A stretch of DNA of 64,000 nucleotides from Combretum micranthum (Eukaryota; Streptophyta; Magnoliopsida; Myrtales; Combretaceae), in contig JAMXBD010000025.1 of assembly GCA_024138025.1 (NCBI GenBank), positions 1,617,501 to 1,681,500 of the forward strand, in the 5' to 3' direction. Shown here one piece after another: positions 50,848 to 61,999 of the stretch (position 1 is its first letter; every line of letters starts with the position of its first letter). Below the pieces are notes generated by a model. It was given only the letters and a program-made list of their open reading frames with translations, was not told where the DNA came from and did no database searches. Both the position numbers and the translations under genes were made by a program.

Positions 50848-52042
50848 TAAAAATTAAAAGTTTAAACAATAAATTGCCGTACTATGATAATATAAACACT
50901 TCAATTACCTTTATCTACAAAATCATCCTATCATTTACTCAAGTTTATAGAAACCAATCACCTTCCACAATTGCCATGTCCTAACTCCAAAACATAAAGA
51001 TCACTTTCATAGAGTCGAAGGTAGAGTTGCAAATCAATTGGGTTGCTTAACATCTACTTGAGCTCAACCGAGTTCATCTTGAATAAACTTGAGCTTAAAA
51101 TAATACTTATTTATCTAAAAAAACTAAGTTTGACTTTGAATCAAACTGATAGGCTAGTTCAAAACAGGCTTATTTAAACCTGTAGATAAACTTGTAAGTA
51201 AGCTCATAAATAAAATTTTTAACAAATTTGTGAATTTTATATTTATAATATATCAATATGTAATTAAGATAATAAAAACTAATTTTTATTTAATATATAA
51301 ATTTAGCAACTCCTCTAATATATTATTTTTAAATTAAAATAAATTAAAAAACAGGCTATGTAATAAAACAAACTTAAACTTAAATTTCAAACTTGATAAG
51401 AAAACTTGACTCAAGTTTGATTTGTAATTAAGTTGAGCTTAAATCTAGACTTAAATTTGGATTCGATAAAAGTTTGACTCAAGCTTAATAATTTTTAAAC
51501 AAGACGAGTCCAAGCATTCAAAAGCTCAGCCTGTCTCGTTTGAAGGCCTGATTGAAGTAGATAATGAAAGTCAGAGATTCTGAAGCATCAACAGCAAGCT
51601 CGGCCTCCAAAAATTTAGCAAGTCCGGAAGTTCATAAGACTCGCCGTAGTGTAACACTCAAAATCTTAAAAATTAACAAAGTATCGAATCATATTTTTGT
51701 TCTATCCTATGTTGTGACTTTCTCTATCACCATTCAGTGTGCCAAGATCCTCCTATCCGTTTCATATATTCCAAAGTAATTGTAATGCACAAATGTCACC
51801 TTAACAAGACCAGTATACAAAAACATAAAACCTTCTAAGGAATGATAAAACGGCAACTCAAATTGAAACTTAAGAGACAAAATATGGAAAACATGAGCTC
51901 ATTTCTTCCCACTCTCGTAGTTCCCTTTTTTCGCTTTTTTTTTTTTTTTTTTTTTTTTGTTCTTTTTTTTTTCCCTCCTTCCCTGCAGGTGAGTACCTAC
52001 AAAATAATTCGTGACTACCAAAATTTAAGGCAATCAAAAATC
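50848..52042. other. Gene 3' flank with hAT-like debris and poly-T runs
   Basis: A GAGCTCAACCGAG/CTTGAGCTT-rich stretch at about 51030-51550 resembles the repeat at 39310. Poly-T runs (about 51937-51978) are poly-A on the coding strand of the neighbouring gene and may lie in or just beyond its 3' UTR. No AATAAA was found between 51780 and the stop codon, so the mRNA end is unknown. Confidence 0.4.
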
Positions 52043-55000
52043 TTAAAGCTCCGACTTGCTTGTCTTCTTACTGTTCTTTGAGCCAGATTGTCTCATTCCT
52101 TTCCACCATCGCCGTACCCGATTTGAGATCTTGTTTGTGTGCTTCTTCACTAACTCCTTGGTGCTTTTTATACCTTCTGTTACTTTGTGTTTCCAGTCAC
52201 TCTTCATCTTCTCTTTTTCTCTCATAACTTTCTTCTGCTCCCAACACAAGTTTTGAAACAATAAGTACAAATTTGAGATTTGCTAGTAAAAATGTTTCCT
52301 TAAGAAATGGCGTTTACCAAATTTGCAGGGAAGGGGTTGTCATCTTCATCGTCGTCGTCATCATCATCCCCATCTCCACCAAAGTTCTTCATATTCATCA
52401 ATTCATCCCTCGAATACATTTTCATGCCAGGAGCTCCTGGCATGCCCTGGGCAAAAGGTGAGACACAATTAAGTGGAAACCAAAGCTAGCTTGTAGCTTC
52501 AACATGTGAAAGAATACTAACCTCCATGGATCTCATGATCTTCTCCATTTCTGCTTCTTTAGCAGGTTTAGGCATAAAAGCTTCTCCAGGAGTCCTATCC
52601 TGTTGCAACAGGGAAAAGGGATAATTAAAATCATTTACAAATGCTAAAGAAAAGCTTCTGATTGGACATGGCCATGCATATTCGGTTAATTAGTCAACAG
52701 ATCAAAGTTAACTCAGTCGAATTGGAAAGTGCATAATAAGGCTCAGACAATAATTCAAATACAGGCTAAAGAGTACTTTTGGAAGATCCAGGTTCAGCCA
52801 TGCTTGGGGAGATATAAACATATTACATGGTTTTCCAAAATCACAAAGCTAATGCTACACGGGTTATTATCATAGTATTCTTGAACACAGGGCTTTCCTT
52901 CTTATCATAGTATTCACAAAGCTGTAATTTGCAACACAACCACTCATTCATTTCTGTACTTCCATTGCTCCTTATGATACCATAACAACTGATGGGCCTA
53001 AGCAACTTATTGAACTGTTCTTTGAAGAACTTACATATATCAGAATCAAAGAAATGACAGGTTTAGGTAGCCACACTACAACCACATAAGGACTAGATGA
53101 AGTTCTCAAGACAATTAAGTGTGTGCCATAGGAATACAAAGCACTATTGTCTATGATACAACTACAATTTAAGAGCTGGCAAAAAAAAGGAACCTTAAGA
53201 AGGTAGGAAAAGAGCAGGTCTGCATTATTTGCTTTTCAAAGACAACCATATGCAAAAGATAGACCATCATCTTCTGAGAAGCAGATCATGAAGTTGGAAA
53301 AAGCTCAAAAAAGCAATAAGAAACGGGGGAAGAAATGGTTCTCAAGACCAGGGAATATTCAACAAAATGAATAAGTATTTTATACTCTAATCCTCTACCA
53401 CCGGTTATAGGTTGAGACTGTTGAAAATCTTGGGCCCACCTAACCTCGTTTTATGTAATTTTCATACATATGCTATCCAAAACTTTCGTAATGTATCTAA
53501 CCTTGTTCTAATCATCTGTACTTTTTCCATTACAATTCTTTTTCTGTTAATGCTCTTTTTTATTCTAAATTTGCCCAAAGGACATGTCCTTCATGTAAAG
53601 GTAGTTTTTTTTTTTTTTTTTTTACTCCCTTCTTTGGGTTGTATGCATTACTTAAATTGCCTATCAAACAGTTGCCATCATATATTGTTTGATCTCCCTT
53701 CATTAATTACAACCCACCCAGCCCATAGCTCTTACCCCCCAATTCCCATCATCATGCCCCATATTCCACAACAGCACATTTGGTCCGTGGAATGAAATAG
53801 GGTAGAAATTATAATCCATAAAGAACAGAATGGAAAAGTAATAAATATTACTTCATTTGATCATATCAAATCCCAATCTCTCTTTTGGTAGCAATTCAGT
53901 AAAACAGTTATTCTGCAAACCAAATGTAGGATCAGGTTTGTGGGGAGGAATAACCATACCATTCTACTTCTACAAAGTCAATCAAGCATGCACCCACGAC
54001 TCTGTTTCTTTACTTCCTTTGCCAGTGATACTTCCTTTTATGTTTCCATCCATGGGTGGCACTACATGTACTTTCCGGTCCTCCAGATGACCGCACTATT
54101 GTGGCATGTGATTCAAAAACACTAGCATAAAATTCTTATGTACTCTAAGATGGATGCTGTATGTTTAAGCCTACAAAACCGGGCTGGGTGTCAAGTACAC
54201 TTGTGACTTCCATATGGCCAGTATTTAGAATTGGGTCCCTTATTCCTAAAGTTTGAAGAAATTAAAAGAAGACCAAAGGAGTCACATCATCCAAGTCATT
54301 AACAGTAGAGAAGAGATTATTTCGTTTCACTCTATAGCCACAAAATAAGAATTGAATACAAAGAAAAATTATGTACTCAACAAATACTGGCTACAATAGC
54401 TAAGATTGCCATGACACTTACTTTGGGAACTGGAGGTGTCTTAGCAAGGCATGCACCAGTTAGATCCTTGCAGAGAAAATTGAACAAGGCATTCATTTGA
54501 GGCTTTGCTGTATATATGTACTCAGCAACATCAGTATCAGTATAACCCATAACCTGCAAATTTTGAAGACATCAATCCAGTTGAAGCAGATCTCAAGGAC
54601 AATCCTTAAAGTTGAAGCAACAAGGATTTCTTTTCCACAAAATCAAGTCAACTATAATTAAAATGTTCCCACTGATTTATGACAATATTGAGGAAACATC
54701 TTGCGCTAACAAGTGGTCTTCCTTGAAATAAACCAAAATTACCAACTCCACCACATTCAGAATCACTCAACAAAGCATGGATAACTTACTTCATGACATG
54801 CTCGCTCGATTGTCTTGCATTCGGAGTTGCAGATTCCTTCAGTGTCTTGATCAACAAGCTAAAGTAAAAAGTGAACAGTGATGAAACACATAGAGGGCCA
54901 TGTAGATGCTTTATGTAGTAAAATTAAAGTTATTATATCAGGAATTTTCAATTGAACAAACAAGATAGAAATTAATCTTACAAAAAATAATCATAAAAAG

Positions 55001-55498
55001 TAAACAATAAAAATCAAATTTGACAAAAAAGTGAGCTCTTATTCTCTTCATATTACCTCTAATTTATCCCCTTTCTCCACGATATCAATCTTCAAAATCC
55101 AATCAGATTCCTCTTTCTTCAGATTGCAAACATTCTCAGTGATCTCAATAATTTGATATTCAGAGATCTAACAACAAGAAAAACAAATAGCAGATTCCCG
55201 ATGAAATTCAACCAACCATTGCAAATTTAAAGTATAGGATGAATTTGCAGTGAAAATGTCATACAAAAGAAAAAATCCAGTAAATTGAAGTAAATAATAC
55301 CTTCTTGGGGGAGATCTGAGCTTGCTTCTTCTCAACTTGCTGGTGCAGTTGAGATGCAAGCTTCTCACAAACTTGGCATTTGATGTATGGAATATCTTCT
55401 TTTCTTGCAACGGTATCTGGTTTCTTCGCACAATAAGACATAGGTATTGATGTTGCTAGTAGCAAAAGAGATAATATGGAGAAAGTTACTTTTGCCAT
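52043..55498 (-). CDS. Canopy-like (DUF3456) saposin-type ER protein
   Basis: Seven coding exons on the minus strand: 55498-55301, 55167-55057, 54858-54790, 54553-54422, 52599-52522, 52446-52318 and 52234-52043, all with GT-AG introns, giving about 302 residues. The ATG at 55498 is the first one after the leader splice site. Residues 1-23 are a signal peptide (hydrophobic FSILSLLLL core, likely cut after SYC). Eight cysteines follow (41, 44, 80, 113, 117, 124, 154 and 161), including CQVC and a GICNSEC-ACHE block, the pattern of the plant TLR4-regulator/MIR-interacting saposin-like family (PF11938 from memory). Residues 221-232 are nearly all Asp/Glu. The C-terminal 63 residues are basic, with RRWWKG, and end KSEL, a possible weak ER-retrieval signal. 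By family, the protein is soluble in the ER lumen and chaperone-related; its client is unknown. The family call is strong and the last splice site is less certain. Confidence 0.88.
52600..54421 (-). other. Intron 5 of the Canopy-like gene (1.8 kb)
   Basis: GTAAGT donor at 54421 and TTGCAACAG acceptor before 52599. It is the longest intron in the coding part. Open frames on the plus strand inside it (for example 53412-53795) have no domain and are treated as chance. A poly-T run lies at about 53607-53624. Confidence 0.8.
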
Positions 55499-55526
55499 TA
55501 TCAGCAACCCCAAGAATACAATCTAC
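55301..55526 (-). other. Exon 2: end of 5' leader and first coding exon
   Basis: The splice acceptor (TTGATGCAG before 55526) is followed by 28 leader bases and the ATG at 55496-55498. The exon ends CCCAAGAAG before GTATTATT. It codes for the signal peptide and the first cysteine pair. Confidence 0.85.
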
Positions 55527-55870
55527 CTGCATCAATAATCAAATAATTGGCTTATATATACTTATCATAATTGCACACATTTGCATGAAATGAGAGAAGA
55601 AAATATGATCATTCTGTTTGTGGCATGAAATTCGAATGAAATGAAGTCCACTATAAAATCTAACAGGCCAAAAGTGCCATTTCATACCATTTTTGGCAGA
55701 TACCTGCATCAAAGATTAAAGAATTGGCTTATAATGCTTATTGCTTATCAAATGAATTAACATGAAATGCAAAGAAAAAGAAACAATTTTAGTTCAGAAG
55801 GAGCTCCAATAAGGCAATAACTAATGACATTGAACAGACAAAATCTGCCATTTTCATGTCACCTTTGGCT
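55525..55870 (-). repeat. Diverged tandem duplication around the leader splice acceptor
   Basis: Two copies of about 175 bp, offset by 177 bases (55525-55700 and 55702-55870). On the plus strand both begin ACCTGCATCAA, pass through AATTGGCTTATA and CATGAAATG, and end in a GCCATTT block followed by TTTGGC. Each copy carries a potential acceptor (GATGCAG). Confidence 0.8.
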
Positions 55871-58175
55871 TTTTATTTATTTTTATTTTTTTGAGTTAAT
55901 TATCGACATGCTGTTTGGAGCTTTTTATGCAAACATCAAATAATTTCAAGGTAAAATCTCAAGGGAGCTTGAATACTGAGCTATAATAACCATGAAGTCC
56001 ATTTTCTATATAAACCATCAAAAGAAAGAAGTCTCCAGGCAATAAGCATGGAAAGGTAGATATAAGGACATAAAAAGCCAGGTCCACATAGGAAAGGTTC
56101 CAATTTTTTACATTGCATTATTACTGTACAGGAACTGATGTTTCAGCTAGCCTTGTGAACAATGAAGAGAAATTTCTCCTCTTAGTGCCATACCTAGAAT
56201 TGCATTTCCCATGGAGACTTGTATGATTGTAATAATTTAGTATAGCAGGGCTAATTTTTCAATAAATATATTCAATAAAATCTTCTAGGTCAATTCAGCA
56301 TCAAGATATTAATATTTCGTTTATGTCTGTAAAAAGGATTGCTGGTCACTGTGTTGACCAAATAGCAACTCAAACTAAGATGTTTGATTTCTGGAGAACA
56401 GTTTTTAAAGATTTTTCAGTGAAAGACAAAATCAAAGCTTTACAAATGTCCCAACACTATTAAAGCAATCTTAATAAAATGTGATAATTCATGGCTCTTA
56501 GCGTAGATGGTTGGTAGGGGAAAGAAGAAAAGAAAAGAAACAAGAGCAGGCTCCAGCTTGTCATGACATTGATTAGCTCACCACCAAAAAGGCAATGAAA
56601 GTGAGGAAAGTAATGTCTTATTATAAAGGGGAAACATCCATTTCTTTCATCTGTTAAAAGCCCAGTGTAACTTCAATCTCTCAAGATCATACACAACACT
56701 ATTTGTCGTTTTGGCTTTCGTCATTTAGCTGTTTTCAAATAGAATGTTTATTAAACAGAAACTGATGAAAAATAGACATTTTTACTCATAAACCGATTAA
56801 ACAAGCTAGATACTGATATAAACAAATACCAATGAAGAACAGACTATGCAAACAGACCCATAAGCACACATAGTAAGATAGAGATGGGTCCTAGCAAACT
56901 AGCAAGATTTGACCACCATGGATTTGACCAAAGAAGAAACACAAATTAGCAAGACAAAGACTAGGTGTGACAATCAAAATATCACCACACGAGCAACTAT
57001 TAAAGAAAATAAGGAAGGGGGGGGGGGGGGGGGGGGGGGGGGGGAACGTGATTATATTCACACGGCAGCACTACAATGATACCATAAACCCTACCCAGAT
57101 TATATAAAAGCATTCAAGTAGCAAGAAGAGACAACATCAAACCACCTTCTCAACTATGTATTACATCTTTAAAAAAATAGTTCCACTGGAATCAACTTCT
57201 CTATAGATTCACCTTATCTTAATATTAACTCTAATCACGTTTTTTACATGTCTTACAATAGAGCAATGTAACAAAACACACTGCATATAGACCACTCCAC
57301 CTAGTAAAATAAGATTCATTTGAAAAATAGTAAACATGTTGGCAAGCCGGACAGAAAGCTCTATGACACCATGACCACCCCAAAAGTTCAAAATCATCCT
57401 GGGTAGTTACTCACGAAGTAACTTGCCAATTTTTTGTTGAAAAAAGATAACAGGTTGTCAATTTCTTATCAATACGGATATTTTCACCTTCCAGTAAAGT
57501 TTTAAAGACTCTTTAAGTTCCGATCCACTATTACGTTAAAAAATTAAACAATTTTATCTATATAAACACCTAGACAAGCATATTATCCAGTGTGTTTGCT
57601 TTGCTAAAACATCTAATAACCCTTTCTTTTTTTAATTTTTATCAAACATAACAAGGAGAACTGTATAAAATAAGTGAATTTATCCTAAAGAATGCAACTA
57701 ACAATCCCATTTTTATAGTGATCTTAAGAAGTTGCAATTATCAATGAATTTTAGCCGTTAGTGCGGATAGCAGAACAAGGAGATCATAGCAGTGGTTCAC
57801 TGCAACTGAAAAGTGTCTTACAAATTATTTGGCTACCATTGTCATACTCAACAGTTATAAAAATTTTATTATATAAAAATTGTTTTCTGCTAAACAGACA
57901 GAGACATAGGATATGTCTTCCAATAGATTCAAACATTATACTTGACAAACAAACAAAATGCAAAAATAAAATTAGCAAATTCCAACTCTCATGACTGATT
58001 ACACAATTTCTGTTGTTCTCTAACAAACCCAACTTACAGTTTGTTTCAGACTTTAATCAAATTCAAGCATAAGTAGATAAAAAAAGATACAACCTTTTCA
58101 ATCAAATCAAACATGAAACAATGTGAAACATACGAACATGCAAAAATAAGTTAATGCAATCCCGTAGTTTGTTAC
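55527..58175 (-). other. Long intron in the 5' leader (2.65 kb)
   Basis: Donor GTAACAAAC at 58175 and acceptor TTGATGCAG ending at 55527. Long leader introns often raise or tune expression in plants. It holds a 28-base G run (57017-57044) and a duplicated segment that includes the acceptor (55525-55870). No coding exon was found inside it. Confidence 0.72.
57017..57044 (+). repeat. 28-base G homopolymer
   Basis: Twenty-eight consecutive G on the plus strand, in the leader intron, so the transcript carries C there. Long G runs are rare in an AT-rich plant genome and can form G-quadruplex DNA. The exact length may be affected by sequencing. Confidence 0.9.
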
Positions 58176-58225
58176 CTTTGTCACAGCGCCTGGGTGGTTA
58201 ATAGGCTGTCGTTACAAGTTTTGGA
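58176..58225 (-). other. Noncoding exon 1 of the Canopy-like gene
   Basis: GC-richer than its surroundings, ending GTGACAAAG before the GTAACA donor. It contains no ATG, so translation would begin in exon 2. The upstream boundary is set only by the distance from the TATA-like site and is approximate. Confidence 0.55.
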
Positions 58226-58250
58226 GACGAGACACAGCTCTGGAAACGAA

Positions 58251-58391
58251 CAAATATAAGAGTCTGAAGTGAGTTTTAGGATCTGATGAGAGAGCTGGTG
58301 TTTTAGGTGTATTGACTAGTTAATTACGTGTTTGCTGCATTTTGATTGGCTAGAACAGGTCTTTGCAGTGGGACCCATTATTTCAACCAAT
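58251..58391 (-). promoter_or_regulatory. Putative promoter: TATA-like site and two CCAAT boxes
   Basis: On the minus strand, CTTATATTTG (58251-58260) lies about 30 bases before the presumed start. CCAAT occurs at 58345-58349 (minus) and 58387-58391 (plus), and ACACGT at about 58327-58332. CCAAT elements are common in promoters of secretory-pathway genes, but no full ER-stress element (CCAAT-N9-CCACG) was seen. Confidence 0.45.
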
Positions 58392-60073
58392 CAGATTTTA
58401 TTTAACACGTTTTGGATGGTGTTCTTTTATATAGATTTATTTCCATTAAAAAAATAAAAAAAAAACTTGGATTGATGTTTGGTGGGGGTGGCTAGAAACT
58501 CATCTTTATGAGAATTTGACAAAAAAAAAATTGTTGAAATAATAATTACATAAAAAAGTCATCAAGATACTTTTAGAGTATCGTTTTTATTACGCATAAT
58601 ATATATTAAAATATTTATATCGCATATAATAATACGATACTCATAAAAAATTAATTTTTATTTAATACATAAATATATATATATATATAATATTGTAACG
58701 ATAAAGTTTATTTTTTGTCTAATTAAAATTTGTGTAATTTTTTTATTCGGTAAACAAGAAATTATATGATGAAGGTGACTATATAATAATGGGTCCAAAA
58801 TCAATTCAAAAATTTCAAAGTTTAACCGTTGTGTTTAAAGTTATATGTTTATGCATTTTCCTAATGAATTTTAAACTTGATTTCATCAAACTTAATTTAT
58901 TTAAAACACAATTTAAAATTATATTATGTAATTATATAAATGATCAAACTAGTTCAACTACTATATATACTTGATTTGAATTTAATTAGACATATGAGTT
59001 GGAAAACTCAATTGAAATTCAAATAAATTCTAATTTAAAATCAGACTTCATTATACTCAAAATAACTCATATAAATACTAAACCGAATTTAAATAACATA
59101 TGCTGATCAAATTAATATTCTGAGACCATTGTGATTTAGATAGCAAAGCCAAATCCCCCAAAACATCATATAATTTATTTAATTTTTGCCTATTTGTTTT
59201 GAAAAAATTATTTGTTAATTGAAACGTTTTTCTTAGAAATGTTGTCCTCAAAAGTAGTTATTTTCAAGTGCTTGGCCAAATTTATAAATATAGTTTTGAT
59301 TTATTTGTTTTCTTCTAAATACTTGTTTGATGAAAATAGCATGATAATTAATAATAAAACAAATTCTTTAGACCGGCTAAAAAAATATTCTATAATAAAA
59401 AATAAATATGTATAAATAAAAATTATTTAAAAAATTACAATAAATGTCAATGGTAGCAAATGATTGGCAGATAGAGTTGGTAAGTTGATGGGAAAACAGT
59501 TATTTCACTAAAAATAAATATGAATGGGTTTCTATTTTCTAAAATAATAGAATATATTTTCTAATAATTGCATCACTTTTCTTTAAATAAATATAGAAAA
59601 ATGAAAAGACTTTTTCTGGAAAATATTTTCATCAAAACAAAATGAGTCTTAATTTGAATTCAATTTCAATATTAATAAAATTTTTTATTAGTTTGTTCAA
59701 TTATCTACACTATTATTAATCCAATCCTAAATTGTGGTATCAAAAAATATTAATCTTATCTTTTTTTTCCTTATTATCTTATGACAAATATAGATGACCG
59801 TTACTCCTCCTCTCTCCCTACTCTCTCTCTATTTCTCTCTCTTCGGCATACTGGTTCCTATACTCTTTTTAATTGTTCCTTACTCTTTTTTTTTTTCACA
59901 CTTCTACTTTTGCTATTTTTTTCACACACGCAACGTGGGTGGATCGTACGCTAGTTATAATTAGATTACAAACCAAACCACATAAGAAAAACTTATTTCT
60001 TCAACTTACAATTAATTAAAATCCATCTCACTTATAATTATAATGAGAAATAAATAGAATCCTAATCCAAAAA
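58392..60073. other. AT-rich intergenic upstream of the gene
   Basis: No gene. A CTCTCTCT-rich tract lies at about 59808-59845. Possible MITE-like debris at 59200-59640 (GAAACGTTTTTCTTAGAAAT versus CTTTTTCTGGAAAATATTTT) was not resolved. Confidence 0.4.
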
Positions 60074-60392
60074 GGGTAAATTACACTAGTGGGTCACAAC
60101 ATTTGAGGGTAAGTTCATTTTACGTTACAATGTTTTGGAAAGTTCATTTTGGGTCACAACATTTGCGGGGTAAGTTCATTTTGGGTCGTAACGTTTTGGA
60201 AAAGTTATTTAGTTTAGGTTACGGTGGGCACTTGTCAACAGAAGAAGAGTGATACTTGTCAATAGAAGGTGACACGTGTCAATAGGAGAAGGTGACACAT
60301 GTCCACCATGACTGAATTGAACACTTTTCCAAACGTTATGACCTAAAATGAACTTACCCCCAAACGTTGTGACCCACTGATGTAATTTACCC
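60074..60392. repeat. MITE-like element, family A, copy 5 (best preserved)
   Basis: 319 bp with inverted ends of about 70 bases: GGGTAAATTACACTAGTGGG at the left and GGGTAAATTACATCAGTGGG when the right is read in reverse, continuing through GTTTG and GGGTAAGTTCATTTTA with few mismatches. The flanks AATCCAAAA and AATCAAAAA may be a 9-10-bp target duplication with an indel, which would suit a Mutator-like origin. The middle has three to four copies of GGTGACACGTGTCAATAG-like sequence. No coding capacity. Confidence 0.78.
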
Positions 60393-61021
60393 AATCAAAA
60401 ATAAGTGTGCATAGTGAAGTTAACCCACATTACATTCATCATATATCCATGGTGTGTATTATAATTAAACATGAATTGACCCAAGATGAGTTGAACTTTT
60501 TATTGAGCTTAGAATTCATTTTTTTTAACCAAATTCGAATTCATGGTTAGCTCAACTTATTTAGATAAACATGTTTTATTTCAAGCTAGAGATTAAGTCA
60601 AGTTGAACCTTTTTATCAAATCTAAAATTATTTTGAACTTGAATTTGATTTATTTACAAATTGAATTTGAGTTGAATGGAACTTGAAAGCTCATGGGCTA
60701 TGAACAGCTTGGCTTGTGTCTAGCCTTATAATATAAAATAAAGTTAGATATGATATAATCAATATAGAAAATGAATAAATATATAAACAAATAGAAGAAT
60801 TGAATACAAGAATTAAGAATGAAAATTTATGCTCAAAATTTCCGATTATGATTATTGTTGAATCTAAAAACAATAAATAAAAGTTACAAACACATATATT
60901 GTTATAACCCAACTCCGACTCTGATTCCGAAGGCAACCCAAACACAGTACAAGTGATATTTAAACCTCACTTTTCTCTCTCTTCGATATTCTAAAGCTAA
61001 GTCTAACCCTAACTCTCCTCT
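60393..61021. other. Intergenic; GAGTTGAAC-rich fragment
   Basis: A cluster of AGTTGAACTT, GAGCTTAG and CTCAACTT motifs (60470-60720) resembles the hAT-like repeat at 39310. Otherwise AT-rich with no gene. Confidence 0.4.
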
Positions 61022-61474
61022 CTGTTTCCTCTCTTTCATTTTTAGGGTTTGAGAACTAATTCCTATTGTTTGTTCATGCAGTTACTAAAAGTATACTGTG
61101 GCTATTCGAGGAAGCCACCAACTCCTAAACAAGATGTTTCTGTAAGCTGGGATAAAATCCTTTTCCATTTTCTCCATTGTATTTATACATGCACAGTAGA
61201 TAAAACTACTTTTGATTGCAACAGCTGTTACAATAGATTCAACTGTATACAAATCTATGTTTGTAAAGTATGCATGTATACTATTCTGTGTAATCTTTAA
61301 GCCACTTGGGCTTTTCCCTAAATCTGGTACGTCCAGATGTATATCCTTGTTGTATTGGTGTAGATCTGAGCTATTCCTATTCAGATTGAGATGTCCTTAC
61401 TGTTTTGGTATAGATTTGAGTTGTTGCTCGTTGTTGGATTTTGTTGTTCGTATCGCGGTTGTTTGGTTGTAACA
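61022..61474 (-). repeat. 3' LTR of Gypsy element (outer end uncertain)
   Basis: In element orientation it begins TGTTACAACC right after the purine-rich AGAAGGGGAGAAAGT and contains a good TATA box (TGTATAAATACAAT, near 61182-61195). The outer end was placed at a TG near 61022 by the usual TG...CA rule only. The partner LTR is outside the window. Confidence 0.55.
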
Positions 61475-61488
61475 ACTTTCTCCCCTTC
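61475..61488 (-). other. Gypsy polypurine tract
   Basis: On the minus strand, AGAAGGGGAGAAAG lies immediately before the TGTTACAACC start of the LTR. It is the expected priming site for plus-strand DNA synthesis. Confidence 0.65.
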
Positions 61489-61750
61489 TGGAAAAACGGC
61501 CTTGTCCTCAAGGTCAAATTGGGAATAGATCCGTTTAAAATTTGAAAAATCCTCCCAAGTAGCGTCCTCTAATGGTAAACCATCCCATTAAACTAATATC
61601 TGAGCCATGTCGTAAAATTATTCGTGTATCCAAAATACACAGAGGTTGAATTAGAGGGTGATCGTTATAGAAGTCTAATGGTAAAGGTAGAGTAGCATCA
61701 GTTGAACCCTTAGCCAACCGTAAACAAGATACATGAAAAACATCATGTAT
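61489..61750 (-). pseudogene. Gypsy pol C-terminal tail with chromodomain remnant
   Basis: After a stop codon near 61749 the segment reads IHDVFHVSCL, the conserved phrase before the chromodomain. Further on, in another frame, GLPLEDATWEDF is the typical chromodomain core. The domain is split by at least one frameshift. In intact chromoviruses it directs integration toward particular chromatin. Confidence 0.72.
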
Positions 61751-61954
61751 TCAAGCAGCTTGAGGTAGTTCCAGCTGATAAGCAGTGAGTCCTATTCGTT
61801 TAACAATACGAAATGGACCGTAAAACTTCTGTGATAGTTTGTGATGAACATTACCCGATACTGAAGTCTGCTTGTAGGGTTTTAATTTCACATAAACCCA
61901 ATCCCCTACAGCAAAAGTGACTTCAGTACGATTTTTATCTGCAAAACGCTTCAT
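61751..61954 (-). pseudogene. Gypsy post-integrase segment
   Basis: 67 residues in one frame: KRFADKNRTEVTFAVGDWVY, then VKLKPY, HHKLSQKFYGPFRIVKRIG and AYQLELP, the conserved region between the integrase core and the chromodomain. It is separated from the integrase by an in-frame stop near 61998-62000. Confidence 0.85.
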
Positions 61955-61999
61955 CCGTTGTTGAGTAGCTTTGAGATTGGTTTGTAAGATAGAGAGAAT

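Noticed and set aside
51842..52081. A plus-strand gene rich in Phe
   Set aside because: It is the translation of poly-T runs antisense to the Canopy-like gene's 3' region.
53412..54125. Plus-strand small genes opposite intron 5
   Set aside because: No domain or splice context; they lie in the intron of a well-supported gene on the other strand.
55499..55513. An upstream TTG as the start of the Canopy-like protein
   Set aside because: Eukaryotic initiation at TTG is unlikely, and the ATG at 55498 directly precedes a normal signal peptide.
61049..61472. Cys-rich plus-strand proteins
   Set aside because: They overlap the Gypsy LTR and its TATA box; the frames are antisense to the element and lack any family motif.
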